Source: Lewinellaceae bacterium
GTDB lineage: Bacteria; Bacteroidota; Bacteroidia; Chitinophagales; Saprospiraceae
DNA length: 64,000 nucleotides
NCBI GenBank assembly: GCA_016716135.1
Contig: JADJWX010000017.1
Span: 1-64,000 of the forward strand
Reading direction: 5' to 3'
Both the position numbers and the translations under genes were made by a program. Shown here piece after piece: positions 18,635-26,465 of the stretch. Every line of letters begins with the position of its first letter. Position 1 is the first letter of the stretch. The notes under the pieces were generated by a model. It was not told the DNA's origin, made no database searches, and worked only from the letters and a program-made list of their open reading frames with translations.

Positions 18635-20351
18635 ATGAGCGAACGCATTGTTGTCGATCCGATCACCCGCATTGAAGGCCACCTACGGGTTGAGGCCGAT
18701 ATCCGGGACGGCAAAATCGTCGATGCTTTTTCATCGGGAACCATGGTCCGGGGCATCGAAAAAATCCTGCGCGGCCGCGACCCCCGCGACGCCTGGGCTT
18801 TTGTCGGCCGGGTATGCGGGGTATGCACCACCGTGCACTCCCTGGCTTCGGTACGCGCCGTGGAAGATGCCCTCGACATGGTCATTCCGCCCAATGCCGA
18901 GCTGGTGCGCAACATCATGTTTGGCGCGCAATACATGCACGACCACGCCGTGCACTTCTACCACCTGCACGCCCTCGACTGGGTGGATGTGGTAAGCGCC
19001 CTGAGCGCCGATCCGAAGGAAGCCTCGACGATTGCGCAAAGCATTTCAAACTGGCCGAAAAGCTCGCCGGGCTATTTTTCCGACCTGCAAAAACGGCTGA
19101 CCAAATTTGTACCAAAGCGGCCAGCTGGGCATTTTTGCCAACGGCTACTGGGGCCACAAAGCGTACAAACTCCCCCCGGCCATCAACCTGATTGCCGTGG
19201 CGCACTACCTCGAAGCCCTGGAATGGCAAAAGGAAATTGTGAAAGTGCACGCCATTTTCGGCGGTAAAAACCCGCACCCCAACTACCTGGTGGGCGGCAT
19301 GGCCTGCAGTATCGGGCTCGACGATGTGAGCGCCATCAATGCCGAACGCCTGGCCTACGTGGGGCAGTTGCTCGCCGATGCCCGCGAATTCATCAACCAG
19401 GTGTACATCCCCGACCTGCTGGCTATCGCACCTTACTACCTCGACTGGGGCGCCATCGGCGGCGGTTTGGGCAATTACCTCGTGTACGGCGACCTGGGCA
19501 CCAACGGCTACCGCGACCCGTCGGCATACAAATTCCCGGCCGGCGCCATCCTGAACAAAGATCTGAGCCGGATACATGAAGTGAACATGCGCGATGACGC
19601 TGAAATACAGGAGTTTATCGACCACTCCTGGTACGAATACCCGGGCGACGCCAAGGGTCTGCACCCCTGGAAAGGGGAAACGGAGATCAAATACAGCGGC
19701 CCGAAACCGCCGTTTGAGCACCTCGACACCGACAAAAAATACAGTTACCTGAAAACGCCGCGCTGGAAAGGTCATGCCATGGAGGTTGGCCCGTTGGCCC
19801 GGGTGCTGGTGGGTTATGCCAGCGGCAGGGAAGATTTTAAAGCCGTCGTAGACAGCACTTTGCAAAAACTGAATGTGCCGGCAGCGGCCTTGTTCTCCAC
19901 CCTTGGCCGCACGGCCGCACGGGGGCTGGAGTCCATCCTGGTGGCCGACTGGACGCTGGAGTTTTACGAGCAGTTGCTTACTAATATCCGCAACGGCGAC
20001 ACGCGCATGGCGGCTATGGAAAAATTCAACCCGGACAAATGGCCGGCCAAAGCCCAGGGCGTCGGGCATACCGAAGCCCCGCGTGGCGCACTCGGCCACT
20101 GGATCGTGATTGAGGATAAAAAAATAGCCAACTACCAACTGGTGGTACCGACGACCTGGAATGCCTCCCCGCGCGACGGCGAAGGCAAGCAGTCGGCCTA
20201 CGAATCGGCGCTGATGGACACGCCCATTGCCGATGACCACCAACCACTGGAGATCCTGCGTACCATCCACTCGTTCGACCCCTGTTTGGCCTGTGCCGTG
20301 CACCTGTACGATGAAGAAGGCAAGCAGGTTAGCCGGGTGCGGGCGCTTTAG
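18635..20351 (+). CDS. hyaB: Uptake [NiFe]-hydrogenase large subunit, one frameshift
   Basis: About 571 residues after correcting one base. The L1 nickel-ligand motif is RIEGHLRVE with GRVCGVC, and the C-terminal pair is DPCLACAVH. The C-terminal tail LYDEEGKQVSRVRAL after His would be removed by the maturation protease. The frame breaks near 19111-19115; deleting one A of AAA gives KFVPSGQLGIFANGYWG, matching Hyd-1-type proteins, so a read error is likely. It pairs with the Tat-exported small subunit 93 bases upstream and carries the NiFe(CN)2CO centre that splits H2. Confidence 0.95.
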
Positions 20352-20372
20352 TTCATTGATTACATGATTGCA

Positions 20373-20495
20373 GATTACATGATTACATGATTGAAGAAGT
20401 ATCCGTAGTGTGCTCAATCATTCGTGCATAAATCCGGAGCATTTTATCTGATTAATGAAGGTGAACGACTTCTAAAATCATGTAATCATGTAATC
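20373..20495. repeat. Inverted repeat of GATTACAT units between hyaB and hyaC
   Basis: Perfect 20-base arms, GATTACATGATTACATGATT (20373-20392) and its complement (20476-20495), are 83 bases apart. Further GATTACATG copies flank both arms, including the stretch to about 20522. The spacer carries no gene. The structure could attenuate transcription between the large subunit and cytochrome b genes. Confidence 0.6.
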
Positions 20496-20547
20496 TTAAA
20501 TCATGTAATCAAACTTCATGTATACGATCAACTAACAACATTCACCT

Positions 20548-21261
20548 ATGTCCACACATAATTTACGTCGCGTATTTGTATGGGAACTTCCCGTCCGGTT
20601 TTTTCACTGGCTCAATGCGCTGGCCATTGTGGTCTTGTGCGTAACGGGATATTTGATCGGGAAGCCTCCGGCGCTGATGTCGAGCGGAGAGGCGTATGAG
20701 CGGTATGTCTTTGGCTGGATACGGTATATCCACTTTGTGGCGGCGTACATTTTTTTGTTCAACTTCATTTTCCGCCTGTACTGGGGATTTGTCGGGAACA
20801 AGTACGCCAACTGGAAAAATTTCATTCCGACGAACCGCAAGTATCTTCAGGAAATATGGCAGGTGATCAAAATCGATATTTTCCAGCTCAAGGGTAAGGA
20901 ACACCTGGCCGTAGGGCACAATGCGCTGGCGGGGTTTAGCTACTTTGTCGTGTTCATCCTTTTTGCCGTGCAAATCTTTACCGGCTTCGGGTTGTACGAG
21001 GCTATGAGCCATTCCTGGATTGCCGGGTTGTTTGCCTGGGTACCGGCCCTTTTTGGCGGTGATTTTGCCTTGCGGCAAATCCACCACATTGTGATGTGGC
21101 TGTTCATCCTGTTCTCCATTGTGCATATTTACCTGGTGTTTTACCACGACTATGTGGAAGGCCGGGGCGAAGTGTCCTCCATGGGTGGCGGCTGGAAATT
21201 CATTGAAGAGGAGGCATTTCTGAAAGAAGAGGAGGAGGAAGTTTTGGAAAAAACAAGCTAA
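20548..21261 (+). CDS. hyaC: Hydrogenase cytochrome b subunit
   Basis: 237 residues of the Ni/Fe-hydrogenase b-type cytochrome family. Four membrane helices carry candidate haem-ligand histidines in VRFFHWLNALAI, GWIRYIHFVAAYIF, LAVGHNALAG and RQIHHIVMWLF. It takes electrons from the small subunit on the outside and reduces the quinone pool. The C-terminus is an acidic tail (EEEAFLKEEEEE). It lies between the large subunit and the maturation protease, as in hya/hup operons. Confidence 0.93.
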   Translation: MSTHNLRRVFVWELPVRFFHWLNALAIVVLCVTGYLIGKPPALMSSGEAYERYVFGWIRYIHFVAAYIFLFNFIFRLYWGFVGNKYANWKNFIPTNRKYLQEIWQVIKIDIFQLKGKEHLAVGHNALAGFSYFVVFILFAVQIFTGFGLYEAMSHSWIAGLFAWVPALFGGDFALRQIHHIVMWLFILFSIVHIYLVFYHDYVEGRGEVSSMGGGWKFIEEEAFLKEEEEEVLEKTS

Positions 21262-21271
21262 ACAGAACCGT

Positions 21272-21844
21272 ATGAAAGTTCCAATCAACAAGACCAAACG
21301 CACCCTCCTGCTCGGTGTGGGCAACTACCTCATGGGCGATGAGGGTGTAGGCGTACACATCGCCCAGCAATTGGCCGAAGCAATGCAGCCGTCCGGCGTG
21401 GATGTGCTCGACGGGGGCACAGGGGGCTTCCACCTGATGGGCATCCTGGAACAATATGACCGGGTCATACTGGTGGATGCCACGATCGACGGCCGGCCCG
21501 CCGGCACCATCCGGCTGCTGGAGCCCCGGTTTGCCGCTGATTTTCCACGCTCGCTGAGCACGCACGATGTCGGATTGCGCGATGTGCTGGAGGCGCTGCA
21601 AGTGACCGGTAAAATGCCGAAGGTGTCGCTGATCACCATCTCCGTAGAAGAATTACAGCCGATGAGCATCCTGTTGTCCCCGGCCGTGGAGGCTGCCGGT
21701 CAGCTGGTTATTGCTCAGTTGCGTACCTTGCTGGAGCATTGGGATACAGCGCCCACGTTCAAAAAAAATCAATTAAAATTATGGTTCCCGACTGGCTCAT
21801 CCAGCTACGCGAATTTATCAGTCAGCCCTGGCCCTGGTGGGTAG
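21272..21844 (+). CDS. hyaD: Hydrogenase maturation protease HyaD/HupD
   Basis: 190 residues as read. The M52 peptidase motifs are GVGNYLMGDEGVGVHIA (metal-binding Asp/Glu), DGGTGGFHLMG and the STHDVGLRDVL histidine region. It cuts the large subunit tail after nickel insertion. Its 3' end overlaps the next gene by 64 bases in another frame, which is unusual for this tight cluster. A run of eight A at 21761-21768 precedes this; with seven A the protein would stop at TAA just before the next ATG. A one-base error is therefore suspected, giving a protein of about 167 residues. Confidence 0.92.
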   Translation: MKVPINKTKRTLLLGVGNYLMGDEGVGVHIAQQLAEAMQPSGVDVLDGGTGGFHLMGILEQYDRVILVDATIDGRPAGTIRLLEPRFAADFPRSLSTHDVGLRDVLEALQVTGKMPKVSLITISVEELQPMSILLSPAVEAAGQLVIAQLRTLLEHWDTAPTFKKNQLKLWFPTGSSSYANLSVSPGPGG

Positions 21845-22380
21845 CAGGGTTGATGATCGCGTTGATCATGTTTCTGCTCCTGTGGTTCGGTAAAAACTTC
21901 GGGATGTCGGAAAATTTCCGCGTCATGTGTGCCGCAGACGGCGCCGACGATGTGAACGAGTTTTTTAAAATCAACTGGCGCGACCAGGAGTGGAATTTAC
22001 TGGTCGCCCTGGGCGCCGTTTTCGGCGGGTACATGGCCTCGCACTATTTTGAAGCGCCGGATGGCGCCATCGCGCACGTTTCGGCAGCTACGGTAGAGCG
22101 CTTGCATTCCCTGGGGATGCAGTTTGAAAACGGCCAGGTTCCGCTGGTGCCCGATTGGTACAGTTGGGAAGCCATTTTCAGCTGGCGCGGCGTACTGATG
22201 ATCATCGGCGGTGGTTTTCTGGTGGGCTTTGGAGCCCGCTACGCCGGAGGCTGCACGTCCGGCCACGCCATCAGCGGGTTGTCGGCGCTGGAACTGCCCT
22301 CTCTGGTTTCGGTCGTCGGATTTTTCCTCGGCGGTATGACGATGACCTATTTGATTTTCCCATTGATTTTCGGGCGGTGA
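21781..22380 (+). CDS. YeeE/YedE-family transporter
   Basis: 199 residues from the ATG at 21781; a further in-frame start at 21739 lies inside hyaD. It has four or five membrane helices and the YeeE signature GFGARYAGGCTSGHAISGLS, whose cysteine is implicated in sulfur-compound transport in the characterised thiosulfate transporter YeeE. It pairs with the following DUF6691 gene, the usual split arrangement in Bacteroidota. Whether it supports cysteine or iron-sulfur supply or only happens to follow the hydrogenase genes cannot be told. Confidence 0.85.
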   Translation: MVPDWLIQLREFISQPWPWWVAGLMIALIMFLLLWFGKNFGMSENFRVMCAADGADDVNEFFKINWRDQEWNLLVALGAVFGGYMASHYFEAPDGAIAHVSAATVERLHSLGMQFENGQVPLVPDWYSWEAIFSWRGVLMIIGGGFLVGFGARYAGGCTSGHAISGLSALELPSLVSVVGFFLGGMTMTYLIFPLIFGR

Positions 22381-22409
22381 TGCCCATTGACCAACAAAAC
22401 TGATCTGCC

Positions 22410-22823
22410 ATGCGCATGTCGCGGTATATATTCGTTGGAATCCTGCTCGGATTCACCCTCTACAAATCCGAGGCTGTATCCTGGTTCCGGATCTTTGAAA
22501 TGTTCAATTTTCAGTCGTTCCACATGTACGGTATTATTGGTACGGCGGTGGTTGCCGGCATCCTGATCGTGCAGTTTATCCGCCGGTACCACCTCAAATC
22601 CGTCACCGGGGAAGAAATCGTGATCCCGCCCAAGAACAAAACCTACCCGCGGTACATTATCGGCGGCTTTATTTTTGGGTTGGGCTGGGCTTTGGCGGGC
22701 ATTTGTCCGGCGCCAATGTTTATCCTGCTGGGAAGCGGCTACACGGTTTTGATTTTGTTCCTGGCTTCGGCGATGTTCGGTACGTTTTTTTATGGCTTGA
22801 TGCGCAAACGCCTGCCGCATTAA
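22410..22823 (+). CDS. DUF6691/YeeE-like membrane protein
   Basis: 137 residues and about four membrane helices. The conserved cysteine motif is FGLGWALAGICPAPMFILLG, equivalent to the second half of full-length YeeE proteins. It lies 29 bases after the YeeE gene and probably forms a two-part transporter with it. Start could be Met1 or Met3 (MRMSR). It is the last gene of the hydrogenase-side operon. Confidence 0.83.
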   Translation: MRMSRYIFVGILLGFTLYKSEAVSWFRIFEMFNFQSFHMYGIIGTAVVAGILIVQFIRRYHLKSVTGEEIVIPPKNKTYPRYIIGGFIFGLGWALAGICPAPMFILLGSGYTVLILFLASAMFGTFFYGLMRKRLPH

Positions 22824-22830
22824 AAAACCA

Positions 22831-22860
22831 TTGGTTTATTCGATTCCCGCCGTATTTTTG
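22831..22860 (+). promoter_or_regulatory. Bacteroidota-type promoter of tRNA-Gly
   Basis: TTG at 22831-22833, 19 bases, then TATTTTTG at 22853-22860, matching TTG-N19-21-TAnnTTTG. It ends nine bases before the mature tRNA 5' end. Confidence 0.65.
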
Positions 22861-22869
22861 TGTTGAAAA

Positions 22870-22942
22870 GCGGGATTAGCTCAGTTGGTAGAGCGCTAGC
22901 TTCCCAAGCTGGAAGTCGCGAGTTCGAGTCTCGTATCCCGCT
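22870..22942 (+). tRNA. tRNA-Gly (anticodon CCC)
   Basis: A full cloverleaf. Acceptor arms GCGGGAT/ATCCCGC, D-arm GCTC...GAGC, anticodon stem CTAGC/GCTGG around loop TTCCCAA (anticodon CCC), and T-arm GCGAG-TTCGAGT-CTCGT. The discriminator is U, as expected for bacterial tRNA-Gly. CCA is not encoded. It reads GGG codons. Confidence 0.97.
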
Positions 22943-22953
22943 CCGCTGAATGT

Positions 22954-22994
22954 CAAGGGCCTGCCGGAAATCGATAATTTCCGGCAGGCCCTTG
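22954..22994. terminator. Hairpin terminator after tRNA-Gly
   Basis: Perfect 18-base arms (22954-22971 and 22977-22994) with a five-base loop, 12 bases past the tRNA. No T-tract follows, as with several other strong hairpins in this window. Confidence 0.65.
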
Positions 22995-23140
22995 GAAATT
23001 CAAGGCATTCACACCTTCCGCAAAAGAGGCAAAGAATTTTTCCGTAAAGCCCGGAATAGCCAAATCAGAACCCAGTTCATTCAAGGCGCTTCGCGCAAAT
23101 CAGGTACTTTCATGGTATTGTATAACCCAATCCATTTTTT

Positions 23141-23776
23141 ATGGAAAAAATGCTCCTGTTGCTCGCCTGCCTTGCAATACTGCTAACAACGTCCTGCCGC
23201 AAAGAAGAATGCATTAATGGTAAAGTGCTCGATGCAAAAACCAACGAACCGATTTCAAATGCCCGAATTACCCTACGTTACGAATACATTGAATATGGTT
23301 CGCTATTCAACACTTTGCCGGTTGTATACTCCGATAAATCCGGAAATTTTTCATTTTCAGCCACCGAGGACCACAGCTCGACCATCGGTGTTTTATATGT
23401 CAATGCAACCGGCTATTCCGAAGTATTTACCCTGGAGCGGACGTATGGAGACTGCGACGAGGTCGTGGTGCGGATGACTCCCCTTGATGGCGTATTGAAC
23501 CTGACCATCACTAATGCAACCGGAACGCATGATTCGATCTATGCCGAAGTGTTTAACAAATGCCAATACCGGAATTCTCTCTACTGGGGTGTAACCCGCG
23601 TAACCCCCTATCCCCTGACACTCCAGCCGGGAGCGTCGATCAGCCAGATAGTTTCAACTTGTGTGCAGGATTCCTCCGCAGTACGCTGGAAGTTTTCCAA
23701 AAATGACCCCTGGTTCCAGATTGATTCGTTTTGGGTAGACTCCGGTACACCTATGTCCCGGGAGATTTCATATTGA
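23141..23776 (+). CDS. Lipoprotein with carboxypeptidase-regulatory-like domain
   Basis: 211 residues. A lipoprotein signal ends at the lipobox LTTSC (Cys about 19). Residues 25-110 fit a CarboxypepD_reg-like beta-sandwich: INGKVLDAKTNEPISNARIT, then DKSGNFSFSA and YVNATGYSE. The C-terminal 90 residues are not recognised. It is probably an outer-membrane or periplasmic lipoprotein of unknown role. It stands alone between the tRNA and a MITE-like element. Confidence 0.65.
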   Translation: MEKMLLLLACLAILLTTSCRKEECINGKVLDAKTNEPISNARITLRYEYIEYGSLFNTLPVVYSDKSGNFSFSATEDHSSTIGVLYVNATGYSEVFTLERTYGDCDEVVVRMTPLDGVLNLTITNATGTHDSIYAEVFNKCQYRNSLYWGVTRVTPYPLTLQPGASISQIVSTCVQDSSAVRWKFSKNDPWFQIDSFWVDSGTPMSREISY

Positions 23777-23839
23777 TCCGTGCCTCTTCTCAAGTGTTGC
23801 TTATTGCCTGCAGGCAGACAACCGCCCACGTTATCCCCC

Positions 23840-24009
23840 ATAGCCATCAACCTAAGGAACCAGAGGGGGTGAACACTTTTCAAATTGAACTTTTGACTTT
23901 TTGAGCAGCAATTCCGGTTTGAAAAGTTTCTTTAAAGTCAAATTTGAAAAGTTTAATTTGAAAAGTCTAAAGTGTACATCCTCTCAGTATGGCTTAAGTT
24001 GATGGCTAT
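23840..24009. mobile_element. MITE-like inverted-repeat element, copy 2
   Basis: 170 bases with ends ATAGCCATCAACCTAAG and CTTAAGTTGATGGCTAT, which pair with one mismatch over 17 bases. A weaker G-rich continuation (GAGGGGGTGAAC against GTACATCCTCTC) follows. The AT-rich middle shares AATTTGAAAAGTTTAATTTGAAAAGTC with copy 1 at 16719-16902. It ends five bases from the cysM stop codon. Confidence 0.6.
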
Positions 24010-24014
24010 GCCCA

Positions 24015-24899
24015 CTACCCCCCAAACACCCCCGAAGACAAATACCGGTCCCCTCGGTCGCAAATGATGCAAACGACAAGGCCTTCGTCCAAATCTTCCA
24101 CCAGTTTTGCCGCTGCAGCCGTGGCGCCACCGCTGCTCACCCCACCGAAAATGGCGTCTTCTTTGGCCAGGCGGCGCATCATGGTGATCGCTTCATCGGA
24201 GGAAACATCGATAATGCGGTCCACCCGCTCCGGTTCGTAAATTTTGGGCAAAAACTCAGGCGACCAGCGCCGGATGCCGGGAATGCTGGAGCCGTCGGTG
24301 GGTTGCACGCCGATAATTTGAATGTCCGGATTTTGTTCTTTCAGGTAACGCGACACGCCCATGATGGTGCCGGTGGTGCCCATGGACGAAACAAAATGGG
24401 TGATCTTGCCACCGGTATCGCGCCATATCTCCGGGCCGGTGGTGCGGTAGTGCATGCCCCAGTTGTCGGGGTTGGCAAACTGGTTGAGCATCAGGTAGCC
24501 GCCGCTTGCTTCCATTTCTTCCGCCAGCTGGCGGGAATATTCGATGGTGCGCGCGGCAGGTGTGAGCAGCACCTCGGCCCCGTAGGCTTCCATGGTCTGT
24601 ACGCGTTCGGCGGTGGAGTTGTCGGGCATGATCAGCGTGATCTCGATATCGAACAGCCGGGCGATCATGGCCAGGGCAATACCGGTGTTGCCGCTGGTGG
24701 CTTCCACCAGTTTTACCCCGGGTTTGATGGCCCCGCGGTCGAGCGCGCCTTTGATCATGCCGTAAGCCGCGCGGTCTTTGACGCTGCCGCCGGGGTTCTG
24801 GCCTTCCAGTTTGCCGAAAACCTGCACCCCGTTTTTTTGCACGGCATGGCGAATTTCAGCCAGGGGGGTGTTGCCGATCAGATCTGAGATAGTGGGCAT
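24015..24899 (-). CDS. cysM: Cysteine synthase (CysM-like)
   Basis: 294 residues from the ATG at 24899 (MPTISDLIGNTPLAEIR); an upstream start would add an unconserved tail. PLP-binding features are the lysine in NPGGSVKDRAAYG, the loop EATSGNTGIALA, the phosphate loop SSMGTTGTIMGVSRYL and GGVSSGGATA. It makes cysteine from O-acetylserine (or O-phosphoserine) and sulfide or thiosulfate. CysK/CysM separation by eye is approximate; the GGSVKDR loop and C-terminal pattern favour CysM. It is unlinked to other cysteine genes, although a YeeE-type sulfur transporter lies 1.2 kb away. Confidence 0.92.
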   Translation of the reverse strand: MPTISDLIGNTPLAEIRHAVQKNGVQVFGKLEGQNPGGSVKDRAAYGMIKGALDRGAIKPGVKLVEATSGNTGIALAMIARLFDIEITLIMPDNSTAERVQTMEAYGAEVLLTPAARTIEYSRQLAEEMEASGGYLMLNQFANPDNWGMHYRTTGPEIWRDTGGKITHFVSSMGTTGTIMGVSRYLKEQNPDIQIIGVQPTDGSSIPGIRRWSPEFLPKIYEPERVDRIIDVSSDEAITMMRRLAKEDAIFGGVSSGGATAAAAKLVEDLDEGLVVCIICDRGDRYLSSGVFGG

Positions 24900-25083
24900 G
24901 TGGATAATTTGTTGATTTTCTGAATTTCGGCACGATTGTCGGTGCAACCACGTGGCCGATGCTACTGACATTTCTGCAAAATTATTTATCGCAGTAACTT
25001 GCCGTTCAATCTAAAAAAATAAGCACAGGCCAAATAAGTCCGTTTAATTTGGAGTTAAGGTAACCGCTTAATTTGCTATCGCT

Positions 25084-26211
25084 ATGAAAACAGTACAAAA
25101 CTTCTTCCTGTTTTGTTCGGGGGTGGAGCATTCCATCCTGAACGAATGTCCTTCCGACCGCAACAAGTATATGGGCATTGGCGCCACGGTGTTTTTCACC
25201 GGCGTGCTGGCCTTTTTTTCCTCGGGGTATGCCCTGTACACGGTGTTCGAATCCTGGTGGGCAGCCGTTGCATTCGGGCTGATCTGGGGCCTGATGATCT
25301 TCAACCTCGACCGCTACATCGTCATGAGTATGAAAAGTTACGGCCGGTGGTGGCGCGACTGGTTGGTGGCCCTGCCCCGGTTGGCGCTGGCCGTGCTGCT
25401 GGCGCTGGTCATTTCCAAACCGCTGGAGATGAAAATTTTCGAAAAAGAAATCCAGGCCGAGCTGGTACAAATGGAACAAGAAGTGTTCAAAAACCAGGAA
25501 GACAAAGTCAAATCCCGGTTCCAGAACCAACTGGCTGCGCTGCAAGCCGAAGTTGCCGCCCTCAAAGCGGAAATCCAAACCAAAACCGAGACCCGCGACG
25601 CTCTGGCCCTGCAGGCGGTCCAGGAAGCCGACGGTACCGGAGGCTCCGGCAAGAAAAACCTCGGCCCGATCTACCGCGCCAAAAAAGCCGATGCCGACAA
25701 TGCCCAGGCCGAATTGCTGCGCACCCTTGCCGCTAACGAACCCGCCATCCGCGAAAAAGAAGCCGCTATCCAGGAACTTTCGACTACCGTACAAACGGAA
25801 ATTGCCGCGCTCGAACGCTCCCGCTACAACGGCCTTGCCGCCCGCATGGATGCCCTGGGGCGCCTCACGGAAAAAAGCCTGCCGATCCTGTACGCCAGCC
25901 TGTTCATTACGCTGTTGTTCATTGCAATTGAAACGGCTCCGATTTTTGTGAAACTGATCTCCTACCGCAGTCCGTACGACTACCTGCTGCATCAGCATGA
26001 GCAGGTGTTTGAAATGGCCAACCTGGAAAAAACCACCCTGCTGGCCAACAAGGTGAACAACAAACTGAAATTCGACACCGAAACCGGCACCCACCTGATC
26101 AATGCCAGCATTTTGGCTGAAAAAGCACTGATCGACTATAAACTCAAGGAAAAACTGGAAGAACTGAAAGCCAAGCCGTTCAATTGGAAACTGGGAAATT
26201 TTAAAAGCTGA
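25084..26211 (+). CDS. DUF4407-domain membrane protein
   Basis: 375 residues. A conserved N-terminal block (FFLFCSGVEHSILNECPSDR), two membrane helices near 31-55 and 57-80, a third near 95-115, then a long coiled coil of about 120 residues (QAALQAEV-type heptads), and a last helix near 275-298. This order is characteristic of DUF4407, a widespread but uncharacterised Bacteroidota family. No operon partner is evident; the next gene starts 254 bases on, after an inverted repeat. Confidence 0.85.
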   Translation: MKTVQNFFLFCSGVEHSILNECPSDRNKYMGIGATVFFTGVLAFFSSGYALYTVFESWWAAVAFGLIWGLMIFNLDRYIVMSMKSYGRWWRDWLVALPRLALAVLLALVISKPLEMKIFEKEIQAELVQMEQEVFKNQEDKVKSRFQNQLAALQAEVAALKAEIQTKTETRDALALQAVQEADGTGGSGKKNLGPIYRAKKADADNAQAELLRTLAANEPAIREKEAAIQELSTTVQTEIAALERSRYNGLAARMDALGRLTEKSLPILYASLFITLLFIAIETAPIFVKLISYRSPYDYLLHQHEQVFEMANLEKTTLLANKVNNKLKFDTETGTHLINASILAEKALIDYKLKEKLEELKAKPFNWKLGNFKS

Positions 26212-26291
26212 ACGCTTTTTCAGGAGGACTAAAAAAACATCCGGAGGCTTCACCGTAAATCGCCTGAAAAGCTCCTTTTTAATTTTTACCA

Positions 26292-26342
26292 CGGAGGCAC
26301 GGAGGACACGGAGAATAAAACTCCGTGTCCTCCGTGCCTCCG
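26292..26342. repeat. ACGGAGGCACGGAGG inverted repeat
   Basis: Perfect 22-base arms (26292-26313 and 26321-26342) with a seven-base loop. The unit CACGGAGG is repeated within each arm. It resembles the 24-base-arm element at 52163-52223 in layout. It lies in the gap after the DUF4407 gene, and a second weaker stem (GCTTTTTCAGG/CCTGAAAAGC, about 26215-26273) precedes it. Confidence 0.65.
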
Positions 26343-26465
26343 CTGCGCTTCCAGTTTTCCGCCGCCTAAAATTCTCCCCGTCAAATTCCCGGGAAAGCGC
26401 AGCGGATTGACTTATTTTGTAGTTCAAGCGACCAAAATTAAGTCTTGTCCAAATCTGCAACAACC

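Noticed and set aside
18635..20351. Hydrogenase large subunit, carB, aceE and others as pseudogenes.
   Set aside because: Each is broken only by one or two small indels at places prone to sequencing error, and both sides remain strongly conserved.
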